In this document: one piece after another, positions 8,569 to 17,510 of the stretch
Layout: the number at the start of each line of letters is the position of its first letter
Numbering within the stretch: the first letter of the stretch is position 1
DNA from: CAWBRT01 sp963832365
GTDB lineage: Bacteria > Acidobacteriota > Terriglobia > Terriglobales > Acidobacteriaceae
Direction: 5' to 3'
Length of the DNA: 64,000 nucleotides
NCBI GenBank assembly: GCA_963832365.1
Contig: CAWHUL010000025.1
Coordinates: 124,001 to 188,000, forward strand
Program-made: the position numbers and the translations under genes
Notes under the pieces: model-generated
Database searches by the model: none
Told to the model about the DNA's origin: nothing
Seen by the model: only the letters and a program-made list of their open reading frames with translations

Positions 8569-10517
8569 CTAGGGCGCGGAACCGGCTCTTGGCCTGATGA
8601 TTTCACCGAGCAGGTCAGGACGGCTCTGATCGCGCGTCAGGTGCGGGAAGCGAGGACCGCCATGGTAATCGAGCAGGACAGTTTTGTAGAATTCAGCATT
8701 CTCAATCAGCAATTCGAGCGGTGTCTTGCTGTCGATGCCTGCCTTCAGCGCATCGCTCAGCACTGGGGGCTGAACTTGCGTCCGTTTACCGCCACGATTC
8801 GCATTCCTGGGCCAATGCCTGCCTTGGCAGCGGGCATATCGTGAATCGTATCGACGATTAATCCGTCCTGTTGCGCGATCAGGCCGATGGAGGCGGTGGC
8901 ATCCACCAACCGCTCCAATTCCTGACGGAGTCGCATCATCTCCGACGGTGTATCGGTGTAGATGAGCAGCCAACCGGCCTGGCTGATGCCGTTCAGTGGG
9001 GCATGAGGCGCAACGTCGGTGACGCGCTCGGCGAAGAACTTGCGCCAATCGTATGGGGCAATCTGATTTAAGGCTGCGATCACGTCCTCAAACGTGTAGG
9101 GGCTGACCGCCGGCGGACCGCTGTGGCCCCCGAAAAAAAGACGCGCGAAATCGTCAAGCGACTTTCGGTCATTGCTCTTTTGGCGAATGATGACGTCGGC
9201 CTCCAGCCAGAGGAGAACGCCTTCGCCGTAAAAGTCAGGCCCGCGCCGCCATGAGTTCCATGCCGATGACGCGCCAAAGAGAAGATGCGCCGAGACCGCG
9301 GTGTCTTGCAACGACCGCCAAAGGCGTCCGGGCCGGTAAACCATATGCATGGCGGTTGCCGAGATTTGATCGCGAAACAGCCTGGGGTCCCAAAGACCAC
9401 TGCGCGCCGTAAGCACTAAACCAAAATAGTCGGTCAGTCCTTCGTAGACCCACAGCAGATCGGTCTTGAGAGGCGTCTGGTAATTGTCCGCCACGAGACC
9501 GGCGGGACGACGGTACTTGCCATTCCAGGAATGAATGTACTCATGCGGCAGCAACGCCGCGCCAAGCAGCCGCAAGTAAGGGTCGACAAGAAAAGCTTCA
9601 CTGGTGCGGTTATCGCTGGATTCGTGGTGCTCCAGTCCAAAGTGTCCGACGTGATTGCTCAGGCTCAACAGAAAGTGGTAATCGCGAAAATGATACGAGC
9701 CAAACAAAGCAGCGGCTTCGGCGATCAGGTTGTTGAATGCTTGCCGGTCGCCGGCAGTCATCTCAAGTGCAGTAGCGCTGTCGGATGCGATGTCGATCTC
9801 ATGCGGCGGCAGCTTCTCATGCTGCAACGGCACCACTTTGAAATACCTGCCCGCAAGCACCGGCGAGTCGATTAAGGTGGCAAGCGATGCGGTTGCAAAC
9901 TGCACCGTGGAACCCGAGCGACTGGCACCCGGAAGCGCGGTTCCGAAGCTCCAGCCCTCGGGCAACTTGAGGGTGGCCCTGACCTGTAGCTGGTCCGCAC
10001 TGGCGCCCTTCGGATACAGGACAAGCTGATTCCAGTTCACAATGGCCAACTGCTCGGTTGCCGACGTTCCCTCGCTGAAGGTGGCCGAGGTCGATTCCAC
10101 CGGCGAAAGGTAGTCCATTGCTATCTCGATGGTGGTAACACCCGACGGAATCTCCAGTTGGTACGCGTACGGGTCAACAGGATCGCGCTTCCACGGAATT
10201 GTCTTGCCCTGCGCGCTGAAGATCAGCCCTGCCGTGTCTACAACAGGACCGCTGGGGGCGTGCTCGCCGGGAATCCACCGCGGATAAAAGAGAGTGAGAA
10301 GACCCGGCGTAACCGGAAGCGTGATGTGCGAGTGGAATATCTTGCGCTGGGCTTCCGTGGCATCAACCGTGAGCGCCACGAAGGGCGGGCTACCGGCATC
10401 GGTCTCTGCCCCAACACGCGCGGTCAAGGCGCGTGCCGGGGACTGCTCGGCGAACGCATCCGTCAATGAGAAACAGAGAGACAGCAACAGCAGCAAACGT
10501 AACGAGCGCAACTGCAA
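8569..10517 (-). CDS. Secreted M61-type peptidase with PDZ domain, frameshift near the C-terminus
   Basis: A signal peptide (residues 1-23, ending DAFA) is followed by an M61 beta-sandwich and a zinc-peptidase domain. The latter has HEYIHSWNGKYRRP (zinc ligands and catalytic Glu) and the downstream ligand Glu in WVYEGLTDYFG. Family members cleave N-terminal glycine or other small residues. A PDZ domain begins near residue 540. The frame breaks at a run of five C on the coding strand (G run 8765-8769) after VNGRKFSP. One added C continues as PVLSDALKAG for a 649-residue protein ending at 8569; as sequenced it stops at 8757 (586 residues). GDN-type ligand context suggests periplasmic location. 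Confidence 0.85.
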
Positions 10518-10579
10518 TCTCCTGATTCGGGGTGCCCGGAAATGGGTACATCAACCTTGAAGCTGCTCCCCTAGTGTGG

Positions 10580-10782
10580 TGTCCCGCAAGTTTGTGACAT
10601 AACTTAGGATGTCATGCTGAGCGCAGCGAAGCATCCCATGCAATCGTCCCACCCCGTGTCGCTCTGGGCTCTTTGATGAAATCCTTCGGCTGTGCCTAAG
10701 CCCCACGCAGTGCGGGGATTCTTCGCTCCCGGTGGTCGCTCAGAATGACACCGTAAGGATTATCGCGCGAACTTGCGGGACA
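10580..10782. repeat. Composite palindromic repeat element
   Basis: The outer arms TGTCCCGCAAGTT (10580-10592) and AACTTGCGGGACA (10770-10782) are a perfect 13-bp inverted repeat. They enclose a long-form dispersed repeat (10609-10752) with ends ATGTCATGCTGAGCG and CGCTCAGAATGACAC. No open frame of interest lies inside. It fills most of the gap between two minus-strand genes. The nested layout is similar to that of the element at 108-301, with different sequence. Confidence 0.65.
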
Positions 10783-10787
10783 TCACC

Positions 10788-11051
10788 CTAGGAGGACTTC
10801 TTCTTTTTCGCGTTCTTCGCGGCAGGCCCTCCCGCAGTCATGTCGCCCGAAACATTTGCGAGAACTTTCTGGAAGGCTTCCCCGGCCGCCATCTCCTTTT
10901 TCCCACTGCTATTATGACGATACTTGTGCTCACTGTTACAGGTCCGGCACATCACCTTCACAACCTCTTCACCGACCATGGCAACAACGGAGTGATCGGT
11001 GGTCCGCTTGCAGCGGGAGCAATGATCGTCGATGTAATCTCCAAGGCGCAT
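10788..11051 (-). CDS. Small zinc-ribbon protein of unknown function
   Basis: An 87-residue protein. Two CxxC pairs, CSRC (about 11-14) and CRTC (about 35-38), form a probable zinc ribbon. The C-terminal tail is Ala/Lys-rich and ends NAKKKKSS, suggesting nucleic-acid contact. The ATG at 11051 has GGAGG six bases upstream; longer frames to 11099 lack this. It is divergent from tmk. No function can be assigned from the sequence. Confidence 0.75.
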   Translation of the reverse strand: MRLGDYIDDHCSRCKRTTDHSVVAMVGEEVVKVMCRTCNSEHKYRHNSSGKKEMAAGEAFQKVLANVSGDMTAGGPAAKNAKKKKSS

Positions 11052-11192
11052 CAAAGACCTCCGCAAAAGGGCGAGTTTAGCACAGGCCATGCAGCTCACG
11101 GCAGAGCCGCATCCATAGAGTTAGTTTACTCGTTGGCGTGGGATGGACCTTCCGCGAAGCTGGTCTGGCCGGGCAAATGTTATGATTCGGGC

Positions 11193-11894
11193 GTGGCGCG
11201 ACGCGGAAAATTCATCACGTTCGAGGGGCTCGACGGCTGCGGCAAGACCACGCAGATGGAACGCCTTGCAGCCGTTCTCCGCGCCGAAGGAATCGAGGTG
11301 GTCACTACCCGCGAACCCGGCGGCACTGTCATTGGAGAAAAGATACGGGCGGTGCTGCTCGATTCGCGAACCCGGGGTCTGGCTGCTTTGGCGGAGTTGT
11401 CGCTCATGTTCGCCTCGCGGGCGCAGCAGATTGCGGAGGTCATCGAGCCTGCATTGCAGCGGGGCCAATGGGTACTGTGCGATCGGTTTACCGATTCCTC
11501 CGAAGCCTATCAGGGTGGCGGACGCGAGTTGGGCAGCGACGCGGTACTGACCATGCACCGCGTTGTCTGCGGCGACCTGCAACCGAACCTGACCGTGCTG
11601 ATGGACAGCGACGTGGACGCAAGCGTCTCCCGTGCGCGGCGCCGCAACCTGGCGGCGCAGAATCACGAGACGCCCGGCCCTGACGAGAATCGCTTCGAGC
11701 GCGAAAACCAGATGTTCTTTGCCCGCGTGCATGATGCCTACCTCAAAATCGCCGAACGCGAACCGAACCGGGTTTTTCTGGTCGACGCCCGTCGCGGGCT
11801 GGAAGTCGTGCACGCCGATATCGTTGTGGCCGTGCGCAAACGGCTGAAGATTGCCGCAACGGTCGAGAACAGCAGCGGACAAGCGCAAGCATAA
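11193..11894 (+). CDS. tmk: Thymidylate kinase
   Basis: Tmk phosphorylates dTMP to dTDP with ATP. The P-loop EGLDGCGKTTQ starts near residue 10; TREPGGT, CDRFTDSSEAYQGGGR (DR motif) and the lid ARRRNLAAQ follow. The length of 233 residues is slightly above the usual 205-215. I chose GTG 11193 because no start codon lies closer upstream in frame; the ribosome site is weak, so the start is uncertain. holB follows after 15 bases, a common pairing. Confidence 0.93.
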   Translation: MARRGKFITFEGLDGCGKTTQMERLAAVLRAEGIEVVTTREPGGTVIGEKIRAVLLDSRTRGLAALAELSLMFASRAQQIAEVIEPALQRGQWVLCDRFTDSSEAYQGGGRELGSDAVLTMHRVVCGDLQPNLTVLMDSDVDASVSRARRRNLAAQNHETPGPDENRFERENQMFFARVHDAYLKIAEREPNRVFLVDARRGLEVVHADIVVAVRKRLKIAATVENSSGQAQA

Positions 11895-11909
11895 GTGTGA
11901 GACAAACCT

Positions 11910-13052
11910 GTGGGATTTGCTGACTTCCTTGGCAATTCGGATACGGTAAGACGGCTGCGCGAAATGCTGGAGCGCGACCGCTTTCCTCACGCGCTGATCC
12001 TCACCGGGCCGCGCGGCGGCGGCAAATACACGCTGGCGCAAATGGTCGCCAAGGCCATGAATTGCCTGGAGCGGCCGAAATCGGAGGTGACTGCTGGCGC
12101 GTCGACAGCGGGTTCCGCGCCTGCCGAGCGGGCCGAATCTCTGCCGGATTTCTGCGGCCGCTGCTCCAATTGCGTGCGCATTGGCCAGGCCGACGATCTG
12201 GATGCGCGGTTCGCCGAAGCCGTGGAAGCGCGCGACGGATTGCGGGAGACCGACAAGCGCGAGACGCGAATCTACGTGCAGACGCACTCGGATGTCATGG
12301 TGATACCGCCCGATCCGCCGCAGATGCTGGTGAAAGTCGACCAGGTGCGTCATGTGACGGCGACCACCTACTACAAGCCCGCCGAAGGGCGTCAAAAGGT
12401 CTACATCTTTCCCAACCCGGCGTTTGTGAAGGAAGCGGCTAACGCTCTGCTGAAGGTGCTGGAAGAGCCTCCGGAGTTTGCGACCATCTTCCTGCTGGCC
12501 GAAAACCCGGCTATGCTGCTGCCCACCATCCGCTCACGTTGCGTGACGATGACCCTGGCCCCGCTGCCGCTGGCTGAAATCGCGCAGCACCTGGCGCACA
12601 GCGTAGGCTGGAGCGCCGCCCAGCGCGAGTTGGTAGCGCGGCTGAGCTGCGGCGCGCTCGGACGGGCCCGCGGCTTCGATCTCAACGGATACCTTGCGGC
12701 CCGGCAGGACGCTCTGCTGATACTCAAAACCGCTATCGCCGGAGCCGATCATAGCGACCTGTTCCGGGCGACCGAGAGCTACCGGGCCGGAGCCGAGGGA
12801 AAGGAGAAGACCGAGGAACTAATCGCGGCTCTCTATTCCCTGCTGCGCGACATGCTCTCGCTGATGTCAAATGCACCGAATCTGGTGCATAACATCGACA
12901 TCGCCTCCGATTTGACCGCCCTAAGCCGCGAGGTGAACTTCGACTGGATTGCCACCGCCGCCGACCGGACTGGCGAGGTTCACACCGGGATGCGCCGCAA
13001 CCTGCTGCGCTCGCTCTCGCTGGACGCGCTCGCGTCTTCGCTCGAGATTTAG
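11910..13052 (+). CDS. holB: DNA polymerase III delta-prime subunit
   Basis: The delta-prime clamp-loader subunit helps place the beta clamp on DNA. A P-loop-like GPRGGGKYT is at about residues 33-41. A zinc module has Cys52 plus FCGRCSNC near 82-89. ANALLKVLEEPPEFATIFLLAENP and LLPTIRSRC are the usual AAA+ core motifs. The 380-residue protein has an insertion of about 25 residues, rich in Ala and Ser, before the zinc cysteines. GTG start; 15 bases after tmk. Confidence 0.92.
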   Translation: MGFADFLGNSDTVRRLREMLERDRFPHALILTGPRGGGKYTLAQMVAKAMNCLERPKSEVTAGASTAGSAPAERAESLPDFCGRCSNCVRIGQADDLDARFAEAVEARDGLRETDKRETRIYVQTHSDVMVIPPDPPQMLVKVDQVRHVTATTYYKPAEGRQKVYIFPNPAFVKEAANALLKVLEEPPEFATIFLLAENPAMLLPTIRSRCVTMTLAPLPLAEIAQHLAHSVGWSAAQRELVARLSCGALGRARGFDLNGYLAARQDALLILKTAIAGADHSDLFRATESYRAGAEGKEKTEELIAALYSLLRDMLSLMSNAPNLVHNIDIASDLTALSREVNFDWIATAADRTGEVHTGMRRNLLRSLSLDALASSLEI

Positions 13053-13506
13053 ATCGATTGAGCTATATCCCATGAAGACTTGGTCCGGGTACGGCTATCC
13101 GGAAACCGATGCAGCAGGACCAACCAGAGTATCTGCTTTATTTTCAAGCGACAAAAAGCAAAAGCACCCGACTGCCGGAAGCCAGACACGGCGGGTGAGT
13201 GCTGATGAAGACTTCCCTCCGCCGCAGGGAGGAATGCCGGCAAAATTCGGCTCTGCGGCGCGGGTCGCTGTACCCATCCTAGGGCTGGATAGTCACTGAG
13301 GTCTTGTGATTTGCTTCACTGGCACAGCAGCAAAAGCTGTGGTAGGGTAGCTGCAAGTTCATACCCCGACCACTTAGGATCAGAGAATAACTTTTAGATG
13401 GCGAAAGCGATGCGCTCTGGGAAGTGAAACCTCGGAACGGGATCAATGACGGTACGCCCTTATTCAAAGAACTCAAGGCCGTACTCCCTCTAGGGAGCTA
13501 TGCGAA
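13053..13506. other. Intergenic region between holB and the hfq-like gene
   Basis: A 454-base stretch without a convincing gene on either strand. An imperfect hairpin TTCCCTC/GGGAGGAA near 13214-13236 could terminate the tmk-holB transcript, but there is no U-tract. The rest is presumably the leader and promoter region of the next gene; I could not place a promoter with confidence. Confidence 0.4.
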
Positions 13507-13923
13507 ATGAAAAACGGAACAGATTCGACGGCAGTTGGCCGCGCCCCAGACACTGAAGCTTTCTCGAACCGGAAACTGATTCGTCCCAGCCTGAGCCGTG
13601 AACCGGGACGTTCCGCCGCGAACGTGGAGAATACCGCCATCGAGCGTCGTGAACGCGTGGAGCGAAACGGAAGCGCTGGCGGAGGAAAAAAAACGCCGCC
13701 GCCGGAACAGACGCACGCTGAAAATTTCTATTACCAGAAGCAAATGCAGTCGAAGACACCGATGGTCATCGTGCTGCAGGATGGCGAGGAGATTCACGGC
13801 ATCATCGAGTGGTATGACAAGACCTGCATCAAGGTCACACGCGGAACACAATCGAACCTGCTGATCTACAAACCCAACATCAAGTACATGTACAAGGAAG
13901 CCGAAGCGAACGGCAGAAAGTAG
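13507..13923 (+). CDS. hfq: Hfq-like Sm protein with long N-terminal extension
   Basis: The C-terminal half is an Sm fold. Sm1 is SKTPMVIVLQDGEEIHGIIEWYDKTCIKV at about residues 82-110, and an Sm2-like LLIYKPNIKYMYK at 118-130 stands where Hfq normally has YKHAIS. Hfq hexamers bind small RNAs and mRNAs. The 65-residue N-terminal part is basic, Ser/Pro-rich and probably disordered. The total of 138 residues is longer than typical Hfq. AGGGAG lies nine bases before the ATG. The missing YKH motif makes the RNA-binding properties uncertain. Confidence 0.8.
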   Translation: MKNGTDSTAVGRAPDTEAFSNRKLIRPSLSREPGRSAANVENTAIERRERVERNGSAGGGKKTPPPEQTHAENFYYQKQMQSKTPMVIVLQDGEEIHGIIEWYDKTCIKVTRGTQSNLLIYKPNIKYMYKEAEANGRK

Positions 13924-14049
13924 TCCCTAACACTCCGGCCATGACGCGGAACACGGGGCGAAGCAAAGGCCCCACCCTGTGCCAAAAATCACGACGCAAT
14001 GGTAGGACACCCGAGTTCGATTTGGTACAGAAAGGGTGCGCGACCCGCT

Positions 14050-14919
14050 CTACTGGACATCGGTAACCTTTTCGTTGACCAATATCACCTTCATGTCCGG
14101 ATAGTAAAGCATCTCCTTGGCGGCCAGTTTGACCACCTTCTGCGGCTGTCCTAAGATCGCAACGACCTCGTCCCTCGTCTGACCTAGTGAAATCGTCTTG
14201 GGCGGAGGAGGGGCCACGTCGGTCGGCGGCGGAGGTGGAACAATCGGTGCCAGCGTCGGCTCTGGTGTCGGGGTTGGTTCTGGAATGACCGCCGGCACGT
14301 TTGACGAGACACCACGGGGCGCAGGACGCACAGGCGCCGCTTGGCTCTCGCCTGTTTGCAAAATGCGGCCTCGGCGTCGGCTATCAACCGCATTCGCCGC
14401 CGGTGCGTCGGCTGCCTGCTGCGTGAGTGCTGGTGGCAACTCCTTTACATGGCGCCACTCCGTGCCGACCGCACTAGGAAAGGAGATGTTGTTGGTCTGT
14501 AGTAAGTGATAATCATCAATGAACACGAAGGATGCAGTCGCCCACCGGGGGGCAAAAAATAGTCCGCCTTTCCATTTTTGTTGCCCACTATACTCACCGG
14601 GGGCTGCCGTACGGTTCAGCTGCATGTGAGTTTCGCCATTACTGAATCCCGGCAATGCTTGTGTAAGGATTCCTATAAACTCAAACCCATCGGAAGCAGC
14701 GTTTGGATTCCTGATGATTGCCGTGCGCCATGTGTAACGCCCGGCTGCGGCGCTCCAAATGCCTATTACTGGATCGGTATCCTGCTCCTGTGCGACGGTT
14801 TGAAGCACCTGATTAAGGTCGAATTTCTCCTTGACAGGCTTTTTCGACCTTTCGGCCGCATGTGACAGGGGTGCGACAAAGACCAATAGCAGGAGACATA
14901 GAAGGCCCTTGATGTTCAT
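14050..14919 (-). CDS. Secreted protein with BamE/SmpA-like C-terminus
   Basis: A 289-residue protein with a signal peptide (MNIKGLLCLLLLVFVAPLSHA). The N-terminal part (about 35-160) has no motif I recognise. A Pro-rich linker (about 205-245, with PPPPPTD) leads to a terminal segment LGQTRDEVVAILGQPQKVVKL, the pattern of SmpA/BamE-like small outer-membrane assembly folds. No lipobox cysteine was found. The start at 14919 has GAGGA upstream. Function unknown; an envelope role is likely. Confidence 0.65.
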   Translation of the reverse strand: MNIKGLLCLLLLVFVAPLSHAAERSKKPVKEKFDLNQVLQTVAQEQDTDPVIGIWSAAAGRYTWRTAIIRNPNAASDGFEFIGILTQALPGFSNGETHMQLNRTAAPGEYSGQQKWKGGLFFAPRWATASFVFIDDYHLLQTNNISFPSAVGTEWRHVKELPPALTQQAADAPAANAVDSRRRGRILQTGESQAAPVRPAPRGVSSNVPAVIPEPTPTPEPTLAPIVPPPPPTDVAPPPPKTISLGQTRDEVVAILGQPQKVVKLAAKEMLYYPDMKVILVNEKVTDVQ

Positions 14920-15050
14920 GTGTTCCTCATATGTAACTTGAACTTGCGGGAAAACTTTATCACAGCATTTCACTTGCGCAAGATAACTTTAGGTATTGCC
15001 GGCTGGATCGCAATACCCGGGCAAAGGCCAACGTCTCGAAAGATCACAGG

Positions 15051-15134
15051 TGGCCCATTCAAGCCCGTTGGCTTGAGTGGGCCATTTTCTTCTGCGCGAC
15101 GAACACCCCACTCAAGCAAGGAAGCTTGAGTGGG
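15051..15134. repeat. Two adjacent CAAGC/GCTTG hairpins
   Basis: The first is a 15-bp stem, 15051-15065 with 15070-15084, with one wobble and followed by TTTTCTT on the plus strand. The second is an 11-bp perfect stem, CCCACTCAAGC (15107-15117) with GCTTGAGTGGG (15124-15134). Same stem family as 2266-2294. They lie beyond the tsaC stop and may end its transcript. Confidence 0.6.
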
Positions 15135-15174
15135 CCCCGACTACCCCCGGGTTCGTGCCGAACAGCCAAGCGGA

Positions 15175-16206
15175 TTACTTTGCCGCCTTCCGCAGGCGGT
15201 CGACTATCGCCAGGCCGATGCCGATGGCAGGTGGAACGGGGCAAAGGATAACCGTGGCTTGATGTTCGTCGAGCCAGCGCAGACCGGCGTAGAGACGGGC
15301 GGCGAGCATCGGAAGCTGGTCGAATTTTCCCCAGGAAAAGACAGTGCATCCGCGTAGCTGTTCCCGGTTGAGCCAGCCATCGGGCAGCATCAATCCGACG
15401 CGCTCGCCAAGGGCGACGAGTTGCTCGATAGCTATCTGCATGGCGCGGTCGTCTTCAACCAGCATGAGGGTGGCGCGCGGAGCGTAGTGGCGGATGCCGA
15501 GGCCGGGCGACTCCAGACTCTCGGGCGGCACGTCGTCGCGGGTCGCAGGGGCCGCGACGCGCACGGGACCAATAACGAACTCTATTTGCTCGCGGCTGAT
15601 GCCGCCGGGCCGGTAGATGATGGGCGGCTGCGCGGTGATGTCGATGACCGTTGATTCCACCCCGATCTCCGTTGGGCCGGCATCGAGAATGGCGTCGATG
15701 CGGCCAGCGAGATCGTGTTGCACGTGGGCGGCGGTTGTCGGGCTGGCGCCGCCAAAGCGGTTGGCACTGGGCGCGGCAATCGGCACTCCGGCGGCTTCAA
15801 TCAAGGCCAGCGCCACCGGGTGCGCCGGAATGCGGATGCCGACGTTCTCGCGCCCGGCGGTGCATGCGTCGGGAATGATGTCGCGCTTGGGCAGCAGCAG
15901 CGTGAGCGGTCCCGGCATGAAGCATGCCGACAGCTCTTGCGCGGCTTCGGGCCAGACTGTCACCAGGGTCTTGGCCATCTCGATTGAGCTGACATGCACG
16001 ATGATCGGGTCCCAGGCGGGCCGCTGCTTGGCCTCGAAGATGCGCAGCACCGCCTCGCCGTCAAGGGCATTGGCCCCGAGGCCGTAAACGGTTTCGGTGG
16101 GAAAGGCGACTAGCCCACCCCGGCGAATGATCGCGGCAGCCTGACGGATCGCAGGATCATCGGCTTTTACATTCGTGGAGGAGACATTGAGTAGAAGCGG
16201 GCGCAT
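15175..16206 (-). CDS. tsaC: L-threonylcarbamoyladenylate synthase (Sua5/YrdC/YwlC)
   Basis: This enzyme makes threonylcarbamoyl-AMP from threonine, bicarbonate and ATP, the first step of tRNA t6A37 formation. It is the long form (343 residues). The YrdC domain spans about 15-205, with FPTETVYGLGANAL, KQRPAWDPIIVHV and SANRFGGASPT. A C-terminal Sua5 domain starts near 230 (SPGLGIRHYAPRATL). The Sua5 type differs from the short TsaC of enterobacteria. dcd lies 74 bases upstream on the same strand. Confidence 0.93.
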   Translation of the reverse strand: MRPLLLNVSSTNVKADDPAIRQAAAIIRRGGLVAFPTETVYGLGANALDGEAVLRIFEAKQRPAWDPIIVHVSSIEMAKTLVTVWPEAAQELSACFMPGPLTLLLPKRDIIPDACTAGRENVGIRIPAHPVALALIEAAGVPIAAPSANRFGGASPTTAAHVQHDLAGRIDAILDAGPTEIGVESTVIDITAQPPIIYRPGGISREQIEFVIGPVRVAAPATRDDVPPESLESPGLGIRHYAPRATLMLVEDDRAMQIAIEQLVALGERVGLMLPDGWLNREQLRGCTVFSWGKFDQLPMLAARLYAGLRWLDEHQATVILCPVPPAIGIGLAIVDRLRKAAK

Positions 16207-16280
16207 GGCGGTCTGCTATCACGCTACCAGATACCTGGGATGATTGTGCTCTCGCCCACAATCTTTCTCCTGCGCGGCTT

Positions 16281-16835
16281 TCACAGCTTTGGCAGCACGA
16301 TTCCCTTCTGGCCCTGGTACTTGCCTTTGCGATCGGCGTAACTGGTCTCGCACGGCTCGTCGGATTGGAAGAAGATAATCTGGCAAAGCCCCTCGTTGGC
16401 ATAGATTTTGGCGGGCAGCGGCGTGGTATTTGAAATCTCCAGCGTGACGTAGCCCTCCCACTCCGGCTCAAAAGGGGTTACGTTGACGATGATGCCGCAC
16501 CTCGCGTAGGTCGATTTGCCGAGGCAGATGGTCAGCACATCGCGCGGTATCTTGAAGTACTCTATGGAGCGGGCGAGCGCGAACGAGTTGGGCGGAACGA
16601 TGCAACAGTCGGAGCGCACGGTGACGAACGAGCGCTCGTCGAAGTTCTTGGGATCGACGATAGTGGAGTTGACATTTGTGAAAATCTTGAATTCGTCGGC
16701 CACGCGCAGGTCGTAGCCGTACGACGACAGTCCATAGGAGATCACTCCCTGGCTCATCTGCTTCTCTGAAAATGGGCTGATCATCGCGTGCTTCAGCGCC
16801 ATTTCGCGGATCCAACGGTCGCTCTTGATGGACAT
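16281..16835 (-). CDS. dcd: dCTP deaminase
   Basis: Dcd converts dCTP to dUTP, feeding dTTP synthesis. The 184-residue protein has SYGLSSYGYDLRV (33-45), the PPNSFALARS strand, the LGKSTYARCGI segment and WEGYVTLEISNTTPLPAKIYANEG with the catalytic Glu. It is homologous to trimeric dUTPases. It probably shares a transcript with tsaC. ATG start at 16835. Confidence 0.95.
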   Translation of the reverse strand: MSIKSDRWIREMALKHAMISPFSEKQMSQGVISYGLSSYGYDLRVADEFKIFTNVNSTIVDPKNFDERSFVTVRSDCCIVPPNSFALARSIEYFKIPRDVLTICLGKSTYARCGIIVNVTPFEPEWEGYVTLEISNTTPLPAKIYANEGLCQIIFFQSDEPCETSYADRKGKYQGQKGIVLPKL

Positions 16836-16942
16836 GCTGCTCCCGACGTTTCCCCGGCCTGAACCCTGGGAAGCGGTATCCTTCGAGGTGTGCTCATCTT
16901 AACATTCAGCAGTTTCCGGATGAGCGAGCCGGTTCCGCGAAA

Positions 16943-16962
16943 GGTGCCCCATGTCGGGCACC
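16943..16962. repeat. Short hairpin in the dcd/HU intergenic region
   Basis: GGTGCCC (16943-16949) pairs perfectly with GGGCACC (16956-16962). The 271-base region between dcd and the HU gene is divergent and must hold promoters for both; I could not place them reliably. Confidence 0.5.
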
Positions 16963-17106
16963 CATGTTGCCATTTTTGCCATGCAAATTCGAGTGCTGGG
17001 AACTTTTTCGACAGTCCTTGCCTTTTGCGGCTTCGAACGATAGCCTAAATCAACAGAAGTGCGCCCGGCGTAAGCCTAGCGAAACCATGGAATCCGGAGC
17101 GGCTGC

Positions 17107-17376
17107 GTGATCAAGCTGGACATCATCAACGAGGTCGTCAACAAGACCGGAGTCACAAAGACGAAGGCCGAAACTGCGGTGGAAACCGTATTTGACTCGA
17201 TGAAGAAGGCGCTGGCCAACGGCGACCGCATCGAGCTTCGCGGGTTTGGGGTGTTCAATGTCCGGCCACGCAAGACAGGTATCGGACGCAACCCCAGAAC
17301 CGGTGCGGAGGTCAATATTCCCCCGGGCAAAGCAGTTCGCTTCAAGCCGGGCAAGGAATTGCAATCGATCGACTGA
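17107..17376 (+). CDS. hup: HU family DNA-binding protein
   Basis: An 89-residue histone-like protein that bends and compacts DNA. It has the HU arm signature GRNPRTGAEVNIPPGKAVRFKPGK at about residues 60-83 and the N-terminal helices IKLDIINEVVNKTGVTKTKAETAVE. It could equally be an IHF-like subunit, but the arm matches generic HU. GTG start with GGAG seven bases upstream. The site-2 protease gene follows after 134 bases. Confidence 0.93.
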   Translation: MIKLDIINEVVNKTGVTKTKAETAVETVFDSMKKALANGDRIELRGFGVFNVRPRKTGIGRNPRTGAEVNIPPGKAVRFKPGKELQSID

Positions 17377-17510
17377 GTTCTTCGGCGATCGCCAGCGCGC
17401 GGGCCCACTAGGACACCCCGCTGCCGTTCAGCGCCGGTGTGCCGAAGTTCGCATGAGTTCCGGTTACGCCAGGCCGACAGCAGGCTGATGGCGGTTCGAG
17501 GAATCGGTTT

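Noticed and set aside
10773..11192. N-terminal extension of thymidylate kinase by 140 codons
   Set aside because: The extension overlaps the zinc-ribbon gene on the other strand and resembles no Tmk sequence; the P-loop lies directly after GTG 11193.
11121..12395. A 424-codon minus-strand frame across tmk and holB
   Set aside because: It lies antisense to two unmistakable genes and has no recognisable motif.
13281..13500. Riboswitch upstream of the hfq-like gene
   Set aside because: No match to the core motifs of c-di-GMP, SAM, TPP or cobalamin riboswitches could be found by eye.
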